From: an uncultured Fibrobacter sp.
GTDB taxonomy: Bacteria > Fibrobacterota > Fibrobacteria > Fibrobacterales > Fibrobacteraceae
Direction of reading: 5' to 3'
Assembly: GCF_900316465.1 (NCBI RefSeq)
Contig: NZ_ONDD01000005.1
Span: 1-64,000, forward strand
Length of the DNA stretch: 64,000 bases
Shown here: piece by piece, positions 1 through 8,337 of the stretch
Layout of the letters: each line of letters opens with the position of its first letter
Numbering within the stretch: position 1 is the stretch's first letter
Program-made: the position numbers and the translations under genes
Notes under the pieces: generated by a model
Seen by the model: the letters and a program-made list of their open reading frames with translations, nothing else
What the model was told of the DNA's origin: nothing
The model's database searches: none

Positions 1-206
1 GACATCCGCCTCCAGTTTCTGACCGTTCAGAATCAGGAAGTGCCTGAAAGACGAAGGATCAACGAAGTTTTCCATGACTTTCTGAAGGGCATCTCGATTT
101 TCACGCATTTCGTTAGACAACAAAGCGATGTCGCGCGTATTTTGGATTGTTTGGGCGGCAATCTCCGTGAAAAACAAAGGGACAGGAGCGGCTCATCGTG
201 CTGAGA

Positions 207-233
207 TTTGCGGTGCAATTTTTGCACCGCAAA
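207..233. repeat. Coding palindrome in the ORF6N gene, copy 1
   Basis: TTTGCGGTGCAA pairs perfectly with TTGCACCGCAAA across a 3-nt loop (12-bp stem). Read in the gene direction it encodes LRCKNCTA, in the same phase as the next palindrome. Confidence 0.85.
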
Positions 234-256
234 TTTTCAGTGTCATTTGCACCGAT

Positions 257-285
257 AATTGCGGTCAAAATTTTTGACCGCAATT
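257..285. repeat. Coding palindrome in the ORF6N gene, copy 2
   Basis: AATTGCGGTCAAAA pairs perfectly with TTTTGACCGCAATT across a 1-nt loop (14-bp stem). It encodes LRSKILTA in the same codon phase as copy 1. The same core recurs at 13089-13113 in the palindrome array. Confidence 0.88.
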
Positions 286-715
286 CATCGACTTCGCTTT
301 TGGACAGCTGGAACCGGAAATCCTCCGCAAAACGACCGATATTATTCTTGACCTGCCGATTAAATGCTTTGGTCGTATACCCGTAAATCTCGGCCAGGTC
401 GGCATCAAGCATCACCTTGACCCCGCGAATGGTGTATATCCGCGATTTGAGCAGGGTTTCGTCAATAAGCGGGAACTCCGATTTGACTGGCGCAACCGCC
501 ATATCATTCTTTTTAACCATATAGCCTCCATGTAGCCGCGTTCGCGGCTGGTTGATGTTAGAGGCGTCCCCTTATTCCTGCATCGAGGTCAAAAATTTTG
601 TCCTCGATAAAATCGGAATAAAAAAAACGCGATTCTCCATTTGACAGAGAACCACGTGCAGCTTTAATGTACCTAATATCTAAAAAGTTGGCAAGGGACC
701 TAAGAAAATTTTACA

Positions 716-870
716 GGGCGTTCCCCGGCTCGGTTGGCCCCAGTCACCCTTCGCCGGGTCGGGCTATATCGCAAGGCGCCCCGTGCGCGCCTACGGCACC
801 CCCGCGCCGCTCTTGCAACGGAGCCGCGCAAGCGCATCTCCGCCCCAAGGGGTCACTATCCCTAACGCAG
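716..870. repeat. GC-rich repeat-like element upstream of the retron
   Basis: This block of about 155 bp is GC-rich in a very AT-rich surround. It begins near GGGCGTTCCCC, contains GGGTCGGGCTAT, and ends with CACTATCCCTAACGC, so GCGTT and AACGC lie near its ends. From memory it resembles an intergenic repeat seen in Bacteroidetes and other host-associated bacteria, but this was not checked. Open frames across it show no protein-like features. The rest of 521-975 holds no gene that can be supported. Confidence 0.5.
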
Positions 871-975
871 ATGCAAGGAAAGTACAAATATTATTTTATA
901 AATAACTTATTTTTATTCGCAATAATCAAATTTTTCTTATTTTTGAAAAGAAGAATTATTTTGCATAAATTATAT

Positions 976-1110
976 GTGCTGTTTTCCCAATTTTTGCGGT
1001 GTATTCGCTGCAGATAATCAAAACGTAAGACATATGCCTTACGGATCTTCTTTACCGCCTATTTCGTGGCTCTCGTGGCTATGGATGGCATAAGAAAGGG
1101 AAAACAGCAC
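976..1110 (+). ncRNA. Retron msr-msd RNA (putative)
   Basis: Directly upstream of a retron-type reverse transcriptase, GTGCTGTTTTCCC (976-988) and GGGAAAACAGCAC (1098-1110) form a perfect 13-bp inverted repeat, as expected for the a1/a2 arms that bound a retron non-coding RNA. Between them lie a small GCG/CGC hairpin near 996-1011, a CGTAAG/CTTACG hairpin at 1024-1043, and an msd-like segment with TTCTT/AAGAA pairing around 1048-1096. The RT start codon follows a2 by 5 nt. The branching guanosine and the reverse-transcribed portion cannot be fixed by eye. Confidence 0.8.
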
Positions 1111-1115
1111 TTTTT

Positions 1116-2564
1116 ATGTCAGTAAAAAACATTCAATCACCTCATCATCTTGCGGCGCTTCTGGGAACGTCTTTATCACGATTAACTTTTATTTTATATA
1201 AAATACCAGAAGCTAACAAATACAGAGTTTTTGAAGTAGAGAAAAAAAATGGTGGAAAAAGAACCATTTCATCTCCAATAAAGCCTCTTCGGGACATTCA
1301 ATTAAAACTATGCGAACAGCTAAAAGATGATTACGAACTGAAGAATTGTTCGCATGGATTTGAAAATGGTCGCAGTTATATCACAAATGCAAAAGCGCAT
1401 AAGAAAAGCCGAGTACTACTCAATATTGATTTAAAATCATTTTTTAATTCAATTACTTTTAGACGCGTTCGCGGACTATTCTTATCTCGCTCTTTTAACT
1501 GCTCAGACAAAGTTGCAACAATTCTAGCCCAAATAGTGTGTTACCGGGATATGTTGCCACAGGGGGCTTGTACATCTCCAATTATCGCAAATATGATAGC
1601 CCGCCGACTCGATTCATCTCTAATTAATCTTGCGAGAAGTACAGGTTCAAGATATACGAGATACGTAGATGACATAACCATTTCAACAACAAAAAGATAT
1701 CTTGCGAAATCAATCGTTGAGTCTTTTACGGCCATTCCAAATAAGAATGTCATTCTTGGTCAAGAAATAAAAAAAATCATTACAAAAGAAGGATTTGAGC
1801 TCAACAATCAAAAAACGAGAGTTCAAGATAAATCCATCAGACAAGAAGTAACAGGTGTTGTTATAAATGAATTTCCAAATGTTAGGCGGGAATTTATTCG
1901 ATCAATAAGAATGATGCTACATATGTGGAGAAAATTTGGACTATCAAACGCGTCATCCTATTTTAAAGAACATATTTATAAAAAACAGAGTAAGCTAGAC
2001 AACGAAAATCTGTTTAAAGCGGTTTTGGTTGGCAAAATTACTCATTTAATTCAAATCCGCGGGCATTTTGATTCTGTACTTTATGGCCTTTGCTGCACAT
2101 ACAATACGCTAGACAAAAATGCTCCCAAAATTATAAAGGAAATCATCAAGATGAACAAAAAATATCAAGTATTCATTGGTCATGCAAGTGAAGATAAAGA
2201 AACAGTTGCTGAACCATTGAACAATGCTTTGAAAAATTTAGGCATAGTTACATTTCTTGACGCGGTCAATCTCAAATGGGGAGATAGTCTTACTCAAGTG
2301 ATCAACAAAGCACTTGGCGAAGCGGATATATTTGTCGCAGTGATTTCAAAATCGTCCGTAAATAAAGCGTGGCCTCAAAAAGAGGTACAAGCCGCAATTT
2401 CTCGAAATATTCCTGGAAAACAAATTTTTTTACCCCTATTTGTTGGAGATGATAAAGAAATTGAAAGTTTTCAAAAACATTATTCGTTAATTTCTGATTT
2501 ATTGTATAAAAAATGGGATAACAACCCTGATGATCTTGCAAAAGAAATACAAAGTCTTCTTTAG
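1116..2564 (+). CDS. Retron reverse transcriptase fused to a TIR domain
   Basis: A 482-residue protein. Residues ~30-310 are a group-II-like reverse transcriptase: motif A LNIDLKSFF, motif B LPQGACTSPIIAN and catalytic RYVDD. The retron-specific NAxxH (NAKAH) and VTG (EVTGVVIN) motifs are both present. Residues ~347-482 form a TIR domain (YQVFIGHASEDKE, then WPQKEVQAAI with the likely catalytic Glu). RT-TIR retrons are a known anti-phage type in which the TIR domain is the toxic effector, probably an NAD-degrading enzyme, held back by the RT-msDNA complex. The start is the ATG 5 nt after the a2 repeat, with no clear Shine-Dalgarno site. The gene is AT-rich compared with the window, which suggests transfer. 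A hairpin terminator follows at 2574-2608. Confidence 0.92.
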   Translation: MSVKNIQSPHHLAALLGTSLSRLTFILYKIPEANKYRVFEVEKKNGGKRTISSPIKPLRDIQLKLCEQLKDDYELKNCSHGFENGRSYITNAKAHKKSRVLLNIDLKSFFNSITFRRVRGLFLSRSFNCSDKVATILAQIVCYRDMLPQGACTSPIIANMIARRLDSSLINLARSTGSRYTRYVDDITISTTKRYLAKSIVESFTAIPNKNVILGQEIKKIITKEGFELNNQKTRVQDKSIRQEVTGVVINEFPNVRREFIRSIRMMLHMWRKFGLSNASSYFKEHIYKKQSKLDNENLFKAVLVGKITHLIQIRGHFDSVLYGLCCTYNTLDKNAPKIIKEIIKMNKKYQVFIGHASEDKETVAEPLNNALKNLGIVTFLDAVNLKWGDSLTQVINKALGEADIFVAVISKSSVNKAWPQKEVQAAISRNIPGKQIFLPLFVGDDKEIESFQKHYSLISDLLYKKWDNNPDDLAKEIQSLL

Positions 2565-2573
2565 TCGAAATTA

Positions 2574-2608
2574 ATAAGCAAGCCAGATAATACATCTGGC
2601 TTGCTTAT
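2574..2608. terminator. Bidirectional hairpin between convergent genes
   Basis: ATAAGCAAGCCAGAT pairs perfectly with ATCTGGCTTGCTTAT across a 5-nt loop. It lies 10 bp after the retron RT and 6 bp after the end of the convergent ATPase gene. The U tract is weak. Confidence 0.7.
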
Positions 2609-2613
2609 ATTAG

Positions 2614-4164
2614 TTATTTAGACAACGATTTTCCAACTTCAGAGGAAATCGTTTCATTATACAAGTCGACAAGCTGCTGAACATCCTCACTGCCATAGTA
2701 GTTGACATTTTGTTTCGCAATCTCATGACACGTGATAACTTTTGCCATTTGGTGCTTTAGGTTGATTGGTAGTTGCCTGTAGAATTCATTATAGAACGGA
2801 TGATCTATATTGATAAGCACAACACGCTTATTGTTAGACATCTCGAACATGAACATTTCTTCGTTACGTCCAAGGCTGACTTCCTTAATTCCTTCTAGCC
2901 ATTTATTTTTGCGTTCACGGAAAAGGGCTGGATTTTTTTGTGGGCCACGATGTTCGTGTTCTTTCGGTTCTTCGTTAGGTTTATTTTCTCCACGACGATT
3001 TATCTTAAGGAGCAGATTGTCGTTCATCTCTTTGGTGACATGATCGTACATCTTTTGCGTTTCTGGGTCCGTTTCGCCCTTCGCTGCGGCAGACTCTCGC
3101 TGTCCTCGGTTTTTCGCCTCATTGATGAAAACTCCAATCTTTTGGATAAGAACGTCATGGAATGACTGACTCATGGTCTCTTTTGATTGTTCTGATACCA
3201 TTTTGGTAAACGTGGAGCCAAGCAATTCGTCACATGTTCCGTTGGTAAAAAGTTCTATTCGAAGACCGTTGTATTGTGGATGACGAGTCCAAAGTCCAAG
3301 CGTCAACCCACGACCTATAAGACGGTTCTGACGATAGATATACAGCCCTTGATTTCGCAAATTTCTTGACGCACCTTCTCCAACAGAATCAGATGTATCT
3401 TCTTTCGGCAGATAGTATGCGTTAAATGAAAATTGCGTACCATCAACTTCAAATTCATCGCTGCCCAACAATTCATTTTGTTCGAGAGCATTCAGCATAA
3501 GGTTGACTGGTTCTGCCAGAGTCCCATCAACGAAGAATTTGCATATATTGGAGGTTATGAACTTATTAAAAATTTCACCGATTTTGTTACGGAGTTGCCC
3601 CCCAAAGCTCTTGCGGTCTTTATTGGAAAGACGGTCAATTTCGGTAATAGAAACGAGTGTTCCGTGATCTTCAGCAAAATTCACCAGATTCTCGGGATTC
3701 GAGAGAAATTCGTCCAGTGGAACTTTGTCGATAGAAAGTTCAATCGGCCCACCATTCTTGCAAGCTTCAGTAATATCAAGGACCGCCTTAGAAATGTAAT
3801 CACTTCCCTGCGTGCGAGAAATTACTGTAAGTTTTTTTCCAAGACTAAGTGCCGCTGTTTTAAGACCTGCTCCATACATTCCTAGGTTAGTTTCGCCGGT
3901 TTTTCCAGTCATGGATCCAAGACACATGGCCTCTTTCATTGTGTCAAAATCCATCCCGCATCCATTATCAATGATGTTAATGGATCTTATGGGCCCACCT
4001 TTTCCGGAATCTGTAGAGAACTGAATTTTTACTGTGGTTGCATCGACTTCGGGTTCTACCGAATTGTCAATGATGTCTGCAATAGCAGCGTAATTGTTAT
4101 AACCGCAGTTACGAAGTGCGTTCACGATAAAAGAATCGCGAACCTGGATAGTGTTCGTTTTCAT
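2614..4164 (-). CDS. GHKL (HSP90/MORC-like) ATPase linked to restriction-modification
   Basis: A 516-residue protein whose N-terminal ~200 residues are a GHKL ATP-binding domain. It shows the N box around AIADIIDNSVE, the G1 box IIDNGCGMD, and the later lid motif GMYGAGLKTAALSLG. The rest resembles the C-terminal part of MORC-like prokaryotic ATPases, with a charged linker around residues 375-420. Such ATPases occur repeatedly beside restriction-modification genes, and here a Sau3AI-like pair lies just upstream on the same strand. By inference it may help the endonuclease move or loop DNA, or act as a separate defence effector. It is separated from the endonuclease gene by 194 bp that hold a palindrome at 4250-4271, so it may have its own promoter. 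Confidence 0.8.
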   Translation of the reverse strand: MKTNTIQVRDSFIVNALRNCGYNNYAAIADIIDNSVEPEVDATTVKIQFSTDSGKGGPIRSINIIDNGCGMDFDTMKEAMCLGSMTGKTGETNLGMYGAGLKTAALSLGKKLTVISRTQGSDYISKAVLDITEACKNGGPIELSIDKVPLDEFLSNPENLVNFAEDHGTLVSITEIDRLSNKDRKSFGGQLRNKIGEIFNKFITSNICKFFVDGTLAEPVNLMLNALEQNELLGSDEFEVDGTQFSFNAYYLPKEDTSDSVGEGASRNLRNQGLYIYRQNRLIGRGLTLGLWTRHPQYNGLRIELFTNGTCDELLGSTFTKMVSEQSKETMSQSFHDVLIQKIGVFINEAKNRGQRESAAAKGETDPETQKMYDHVTKEMNDNLLLKINRRGENKPNEEPKEHEHRGPQKNPALFRERKNKWLEGIKEVSLGRNEEMFMFEMSNNKRVVLINIDHPFYNEFYRQLPINLKHQMAKVITCHEIAKQNVNYYGSEDVQQLVDLYNETISSEVGKSLSK

Positions 4165-4249
4165 TTTGTTTTCGCCAGTACATGTTCTTGTTGTTAACGA
4201 TATCTATATGGTATGCACCGGTCTTTGTTGACCATACAAATATCTCACA

Positions 4250-4271
4250 TGCAATGATTCTATTCATTGCA
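4250..4271. promoter_or_regulatory. Palindrome upstream of the GHKL ATPase
   Basis: TGCAATGA pairs with TCATTGCA across 6 nt. It sits ~86 bp upstream of the ATPase start in the 194-bp gap after the endonuclease gene. It could be an operator or a weak hairpin; no controller-protein gene is visible nearby. Confidence 0.35.
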
Positions 4272-4358
4272 ACATAAATATAACCAAAAAAAGCGTTAGT
4301 GAGATTCTTTTTTTTGAAAAAACTCCGAATTTCGCCCAAAGCTGAAATTTTTACAAAA

Positions 4359-5780
4359 TTACGCTTTTTTTGCGGAATTTATTAATTTTAGCACATATTC
4401 CCTGTTCAGCCAATAGCACATTTTCTTGACCTGGAAGCCCTGCGCACCTTCAGTGGTGTCAGCAGCGTTCTGTGCTTTGGGGCGAATATGACAAACGGGA
4501 TTTTCGGAAGACTTTATAAAATGTTCGTAGTTGCCTGCGGCAACTTTTGTACGAGTATTTTCCCAGAGGATTTTCCCCTGTTTCAAATCTTCAAACGGCA
4601 TCGTCCAGAACATCACTTTCTCTAGGCGGACCTGCTTGTCATTTTTCACCGCAGGTTTCCTAAAAATGATGAACATGAACCGTTGCGTAAACATCTCATA
4701 AAGTGCAGAATCTTCCCAGGATTGTTCCTTAACAATTTCTTTATAATTGATATTCGGGAAAGACATCGCTTCTTTCAAGTTGCCATTGGCTTCAAGACGA
4801 ATTGTCTTAATGGCGATCTCAGCTTTTTCAAATTCAGCAATTTTCTTTGACTTAATACCAAGAATCGCCTTGCATACATCATAAGCCATAGCTTTGCTTT
4901 GAGAAAATTCAACGTCCAACATTTTCTCTATTTCCGCAATCGTCTTGCCATAATACGGAGAGAATTTTCTTTCAATCAGTTGCTCGAAAGTTTCCGATTC
5001 ACGATAATCAGAAATACTGCGAACTACACTTTCAGCACTTTCTTGAACTTTTAGAATTTTCCTCTTCTGCTGTTCACTTATAAAAAGACCTTTATGCATT
5101 TCTGGATGATTCAAAGAATCCAGAATAATTGTATTGACATACTTCGATTTTATCGAATATGCTCGCTGGGGAGCAAGTTTATCGGATTTAGGCTGGCGTC
5201 GCATTTGCGCACCAGCCTTCGACCCCTTTGTACATGCAGCAAGATAAAGCGTATCGCCTTCTGAAATTTCGTGAGCTTTTCCCGCAAGTATTTTATTGTG
5301 AATTATAGTCCAATCATCTCTGATTATCTTTAAATCAGTTTCAGGGAAATTCCAATATCGAACTATTTTAAAAATAAGGTCATACGGAAGTTTTCCCTCT
5401 TCATGCAAATAAAACATTAAAAGCAGAAGAGCATTCTTTTCCCAAAAACTACTCGTATCGAACGTCTTAGTCGCTTCTTCGATATAATCTATGACATTGA
5501 GCACCAAACGCTCCTTCGAAAGCATGCTCCCGTCAGATGCTTTTTTCAAGGGCGTACATTTTAGCTCAACACCCGCTTCCTTGAAATCGGGTTCTGATTT
5601 AGAATTCGGCTCATATTGGAAATGATATTTTTCAACAGCATTTCCTAAGCTACCTTTTCCCGTGTCAAGCAACCTGGCTTCGCCATACATTTCCCAAAGC
5701 GTTTTCCCAAGCATTCTTTGAGCATGCTCAAGAATAGAGTCCTTGGATTTTTTATCGTATGGTAAAGTCTGCTCGCTCAT
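4359..5780 (-). CDS. Sau3AI/MutH-family type II restriction endonuclease
   Basis: A 473-residue protein resembling Sau3AI-type enzymes, which carry two MutH-like folds and cut GATC. The N-terminal half has the catalytic pattern of this fold: GNAVEKYHF, then EPDFKEAGVELKCTPLKK (the D...ExK motif at about residues 64-76). The C-terminal half (YYGKTIAEIEKMLD...) matches the degenerate second repeat that acts as an allosteric DNA-binding copy. The gene starts 1 bp after the methyltransferase stop codon, so the two are translated from one transcript with the methylase first, a safe order for establishing a new system. GATC specificity is inferred from the family. Confidence 0.88.
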   Translation of the reverse strand: MSEQTLPYDKKSKDSILEHAQRMLGKTLWEMYGEARLLDTGKGSLGNAVEKYHFQYEPNSKSEPDFKEAGVELKCTPLKKASDGSMLSKERLVLNVIDYIEEATKTFDTSSFWEKNALLLLMFYLHEEGKLPYDLIFKIVRYWNFPETDLKIIRDDWTIIHNKILAGKAHEISEGDTLYLAACTKGSKAGAQMRRQPKSDKLAPQRAYSIKSKYVNTIILDSLNHPEMHKGLFISEQQKRKILKVQESAESVVRSISDYRESETFEQLIERKFSPYYGKTIAEIEKMLDVEFSQSKAMAYDVCKAILGIKSKKIAEFEKAEIAIKTIRLEANGNLKEAMSFPNINYKEIVKEQSWEDSALYEMFTQRFMFIIFRKPAVKNDKQVRLEKVMFWTMPFEDLKQGKILWENTRTKVAAGNYEHFIKSSENPVCHIRPKAQNAADTTEGAQGFQVKKMCYWLNREYVLKLINSAKKA

Positions 5781-5781
5781 G

Positions 5782-7122
5782 TCATATCCACTTTTCTAGA
5801 ACACGACCGACATTTTCGACAATACCAGTCACAAGCGCATTACCCATCAAGAAAGCGCGACGCAAATTACTGGCGCCTTCTGTATGATTATCAGGGAACA
5901 TATTCAAACGTTCCAACTCAATCGGAACAAGCCTGCGGTAGCGACCGGATTTCGTCTTGATAACATGTTTGAAGCGAGAAGGTCCCTTGCCACCCTCGCC
6001 AGTAATAATCGTACGGGAGGGCTTATCCAAGAAATCAGGGAAAGCCATCGGGCCTTCGCTATAATTGTATTCGAAGCCCTCTGCAGTCTTTCTCTTTTCA
6101 GACTTACCGCCCTTCAAGTATTCCCACTTAGGCAATTCTTTCTCGTCAATAAAGAATTCCTCGGGAACATCTTTTTCATCAACAAGCAATTCGCCAAGGG
6201 TTAATTTCTTCCCGGAATAGTCCGCAACAACATCAAAAGTGCAGACTTTACGCTTGCTCATGAAACCCGCAGTGAAGAACGGAGAGTTTTTCTGCCCTTT
6301 GTTGAATTCTTCAGTAACTTTAACCAAGTCACCTTTAATTTCAAATTCATTTTTTTTCGTCTTTTCCGAAAGCTTGCACTTTAAAGCCTGCGCAAGAATT
6401 CCGTCATTCAGAATCCATTCATCAGCAACAGCTTTTGAGCATGCTTTTGCAAGTTTCGTTCCGTCCTTATAGGCGACAATGTACGTTCTGCGACGACGCT
6501 GAGGCATGCCATAGTCAGCAGCATTAACAACTCGCCATTCTACAGAATAACCGAGGTCAGAAAGCGAAGCCAAAATAATTGCAAAATCACGACCACGCTG
6601 CTTAACGGGCGATTTTAAAAGGCGATCAACATTTTCGAGGAATAAATACTTCGGCGGATTCTTGCTATCACGAAGGATTCGATGAATCTGCCACCAAAGA
6701 ACACCTTTCTTTCCTTCAATACCACCAGATCGCTTCAGCGTAGATGCGACAGAATAGTCTTGGCACGGAAAGCCTCCAACAAGGAGATTCCCCGGCTTTA
6801 TTTCGTCAACGGAAACCGTAGCAATATCAACATTAGAATGACCTTCAGCACCAAACCGCGCTCTATAAACTATCGACGCATCCTGTGTTTTGGTCGAAGG
6901 CTCCCACTGACTATTCCATACTGTTTTATAGCGGCAAGACGCTCTTTCAAGACCAATACGAAATCCTCCCACACCAGCAAACAATTCAATAACACGAATA
7001 TCGCCTGACTTTGTTTTCGCAACATCATCTAAAAGACAATCTTGCGCGACATCAGCACAATATTTTGCAATAGGTTCACAAAGCTGTTGAGAAAGAATCT
7101 TTGCAGACTTTTTCTGTCCCAT
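5782..7122 (-). CDS. DNA (cytosine-5) methyltransferase, Sau3AI-type partner
   Basis: A 446-residue C5-cytosine methyltransferase. Motif I is FAGVGGFRIGLE, motif IV is GGFPCQDYSVA with the catalytic Cys, motif VI is ENVDRLL, and motif VIII is near QRRRRTYIVAY. Motif X appears near the C-terminus (NALVTGIV). It would protect host GATC sites from the adjacent endonuclease. It is the first gene of the methylase-endonuclease unit. The ~130 bp upstream are AT-rich and contain a hairpin at 7201-7225 belonging to the next gene. Confidence 0.92.
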   Translation of the reverse strand: MGQKKSAKILSQQLCEPIAKYCADVAQDCLLDDVAKTKSGDIRVIELFAGVGGFRIGLERASCRYKTVWNSQWEPSTKTQDASIVYRARFGAEGHSNVDIATVSVDEIKPGNLLVGGFPCQDYSVASTLKRSGGIEGKKGVLWWQIHRILRDSKNPPKYLFLENVDRLLKSPVKQRGRDFAIILASLSDLGYSVEWRVVNAADYGMPQRRRRTYIVAYKDGTKLAKACSKAVADEWILNDGILAQALKCKLSEKTKKNEFEIKGDLVKVTEEFNKGQKNSPFFTAGFMSKRKVCTFDVVADYSGKKLTLGELLVDEKDVPEEFFIDEKELPKWEYLKGGKSEKRKTAEGFEYNYSEGPMAFPDFLDKPSRTIITGEGGKGPSRFKHVIKTKSGRYRRLVPIELERLNMFPDNHTEGASNLRRAFLMGNALVTGIVENVGRVLEKWI

Positions 7123-7200
7123 TTAAACGTTCCTTTTCTTTGAACAGAAAGATACATAAAAATTCTGTCAATCAAGTGACATACTTTTCATCAGAAAAAG

Positions 7201-7225
7201 AAAACCGGCCTCATAGGACCGGTTT
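7201..7225 (-). terminator. Terminator of the Rpn-family gene
   Basis: AAACCGG pairs with CCGGTTT, with a T-rich run on the minus strand just after the stem. It lies ~25 bp past the stop of the Rpn-like gene. Confidence 0.7.
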
Positions 7226-7249
7226 TTGCAAAAAGCACCTTCTTTTACG

Positions 7250-8158
7250 CTATTTCAGTGCGGCAACCTCTGCCTCAGAAAGTTGCGAAATCCTGGCGAC
7301 TTTTTCAACGGAATCGCCTTCAGCAAGCATGGCCTTCGCCATTTCGCGAGCCTTGGCGTCCATTCCATCCAAAAAAGAGCTTTCCTTTTCGTATTTAATG
7401 TCAGTCATCTCGTCTACCTCCCTAAGAAGCAGTTCGTCTTCAATCTTCTCTAAAGATACATCTTTTATGAACTTTGCGTATAGGTCATTTTGCAAATACT
7501 GTGGTGAAAAGGGCTTTTCTTCCATAAGTTCGTTGAAAAAGCGAAGCATGTCGGCTCGTTCGCTCTGTTCGCGATTCGACAGGGGCAATCGAGCGTCTAT
7601 CTTGCAGAACTTGTCCACCTCGACAAGGAATCCATCAAACTTGTCATAGAATGGGCGACCATTTTTCGAAAGGTTGACATGGTGAAAATAAGTATCCGGT
7701 TCGTTATTGAATAAGTCTTCTGTCAGAATAGACAATACATACACATGAGGGAGCCTGTATCGGCTACCTTCGGGAACCAGCGTAGAGATAGCGCGGGATA
7801 CATAATAGAAAAGTCGATCGATAAAAAGTTGGCTAGCATTTTGTTGAACTTCAACCAAAATGGGTTCTCCAGCTTGATTTGTTCCAACAATGTCGAATAT
7901 GGGTTTCTTTTGTGAAGGTAATGCAGGCATTTCCTGTATGCGGAACGAGAAATCTTTTATGCGTCGGTCTCCTTCCAGTCCCATCATTGCGTTCAAGAAC
8001 GCAATGAATCGCTCTGGTTTAACTTGATTTATCATCAAGCGTTTAAAGACTTTATCTCCGAATGGATAGGCGTATTTGAAGATTTTTCGGTATTTGGCAA
8101 GATTGGCCCTGTTCTCTTTGACATCTTGCGCCATCAGACGATATTGCGTCTTATTCAT
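7250..8158 (-). CDS. Rpn family / PD-(D/E)XK nuclease transposase-like protein
   Basis: A protein of about 302 residues of the family usually annotated as Rpn recombination-promoting nuclease or PD-(D/E)XK transposase (PF12784-like). The pattern FKRLM near the N-terminus, then KPIFDIVGTNQAGEPILVEVQ, gives the D...ExQ nuclease core. LFYYVSRAISTLV follows and is typical of the family. The C-terminal tail is short and charged and ends in an HTH-like VEKVARISQLSEAEVAAL. The start at 8158 was preferred over an in-frame ATG at 8182 because AGGAGA lies 7 nt before it. These genes are commonly multi-copy in gut bacteria; any role in genome rearrangement is inferred from the family. Confidence 0.82.
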   Translation of the reverse strand: MNKTQYRLMAQDVKENRANLAKYRKIFKYAYPFGDKVFKRLMINQVKPERFIAFLNAMMGLEGDRRIKDFSFRIQEMPALPSQKKPIFDIVGTNQAGEPILVEVQQNASQLFIDRLFYYVSRAISTLVPEGSRYRLPHVYVLSILTEDLFNNEPDTYFHHVNLSKNGRPFYDKFDGFLVEVDKFCKIDARLPLSNREQSERADMLRFFNELMEEKPFSPQYLQNDLYAKFIKDVSLEKIEDELLLREVDEMTDIKYEKESSFLDGMDAKAREMAKAMLAEGDSVEKVARISQLSEAEVAALK

Positions 8159-8305
8159 CTTTATCTCCTTCCTCGCGGACAAGCAAAAACTGCGAAGCGT
8201 TAAGTTTTAAAACAAGAATGCACGCATGTGCACTACGCAATATAGCCAAACAAATTTTTCTTGTCAACTGGTTTCATCTTTTTCTGCATTTTTTCGCAAG
8301 TGTTC

Positions 8306-8320
8306 CGTTTAAACGAACGT
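8306..8320. promoter_or_regulatory. Overlapping palindromes before the helicase gene
   Basis: CGTTTAAACG (8306-8315) and AAACGAACGTTT overlap ~20-30 bp upstream of the helicase start codon. They may be an operator for the divergent or downstream gene. No regulator is assigned. Confidence 0.3.
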
Positions 8321-8337
8321 TTTCCCAATACATTTTC

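Larger units (their letters stand above)
1..520 (-). pseudogene. ORF6N-domain protein, frameshifted and cut by the left edge
   Basis: The first ~85 residues read as an ORF6N (KilA-N-like) DNA-binding domain of the kind found in phage and accessory genes, with the segment IYTIRGVKVMLDADLAEIYG. The frame stops at 113. A different frame carries on to the window edge as FTEIAAQTIQNTRD...VMENFVDPSSFRHFL, which fits the C-terminal part of this family. The two frames meet at a run of five A at 170-174 on the plus strand; one base fewer would give PFVFTE, a common ORF6N motif. The usual segment after FTE also seems to be missing, so there may be a deletion as well. The start ATG at 520 was chosen because it precedes the domain. 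Two palindromes lie inside the coding part at 207-233 and 257-285. A sequencing error in the A run cannot be excluded. Confidence 0.65.

Noticed and set aside
667..1017. A small protein upstream of the retron
   Set aside because: Its frame runs through the GC-rich repeat and into the retron RNA, and the predicted peptide has no protein-like features.
1116..2564. Group II intron reverse transcriptase or DGR
   Set aside because: No maturase or endonuclease domain, no intron domain V, and no template/variable repeat; the NAxxH, VTG and a1/a2 features fit a retron.
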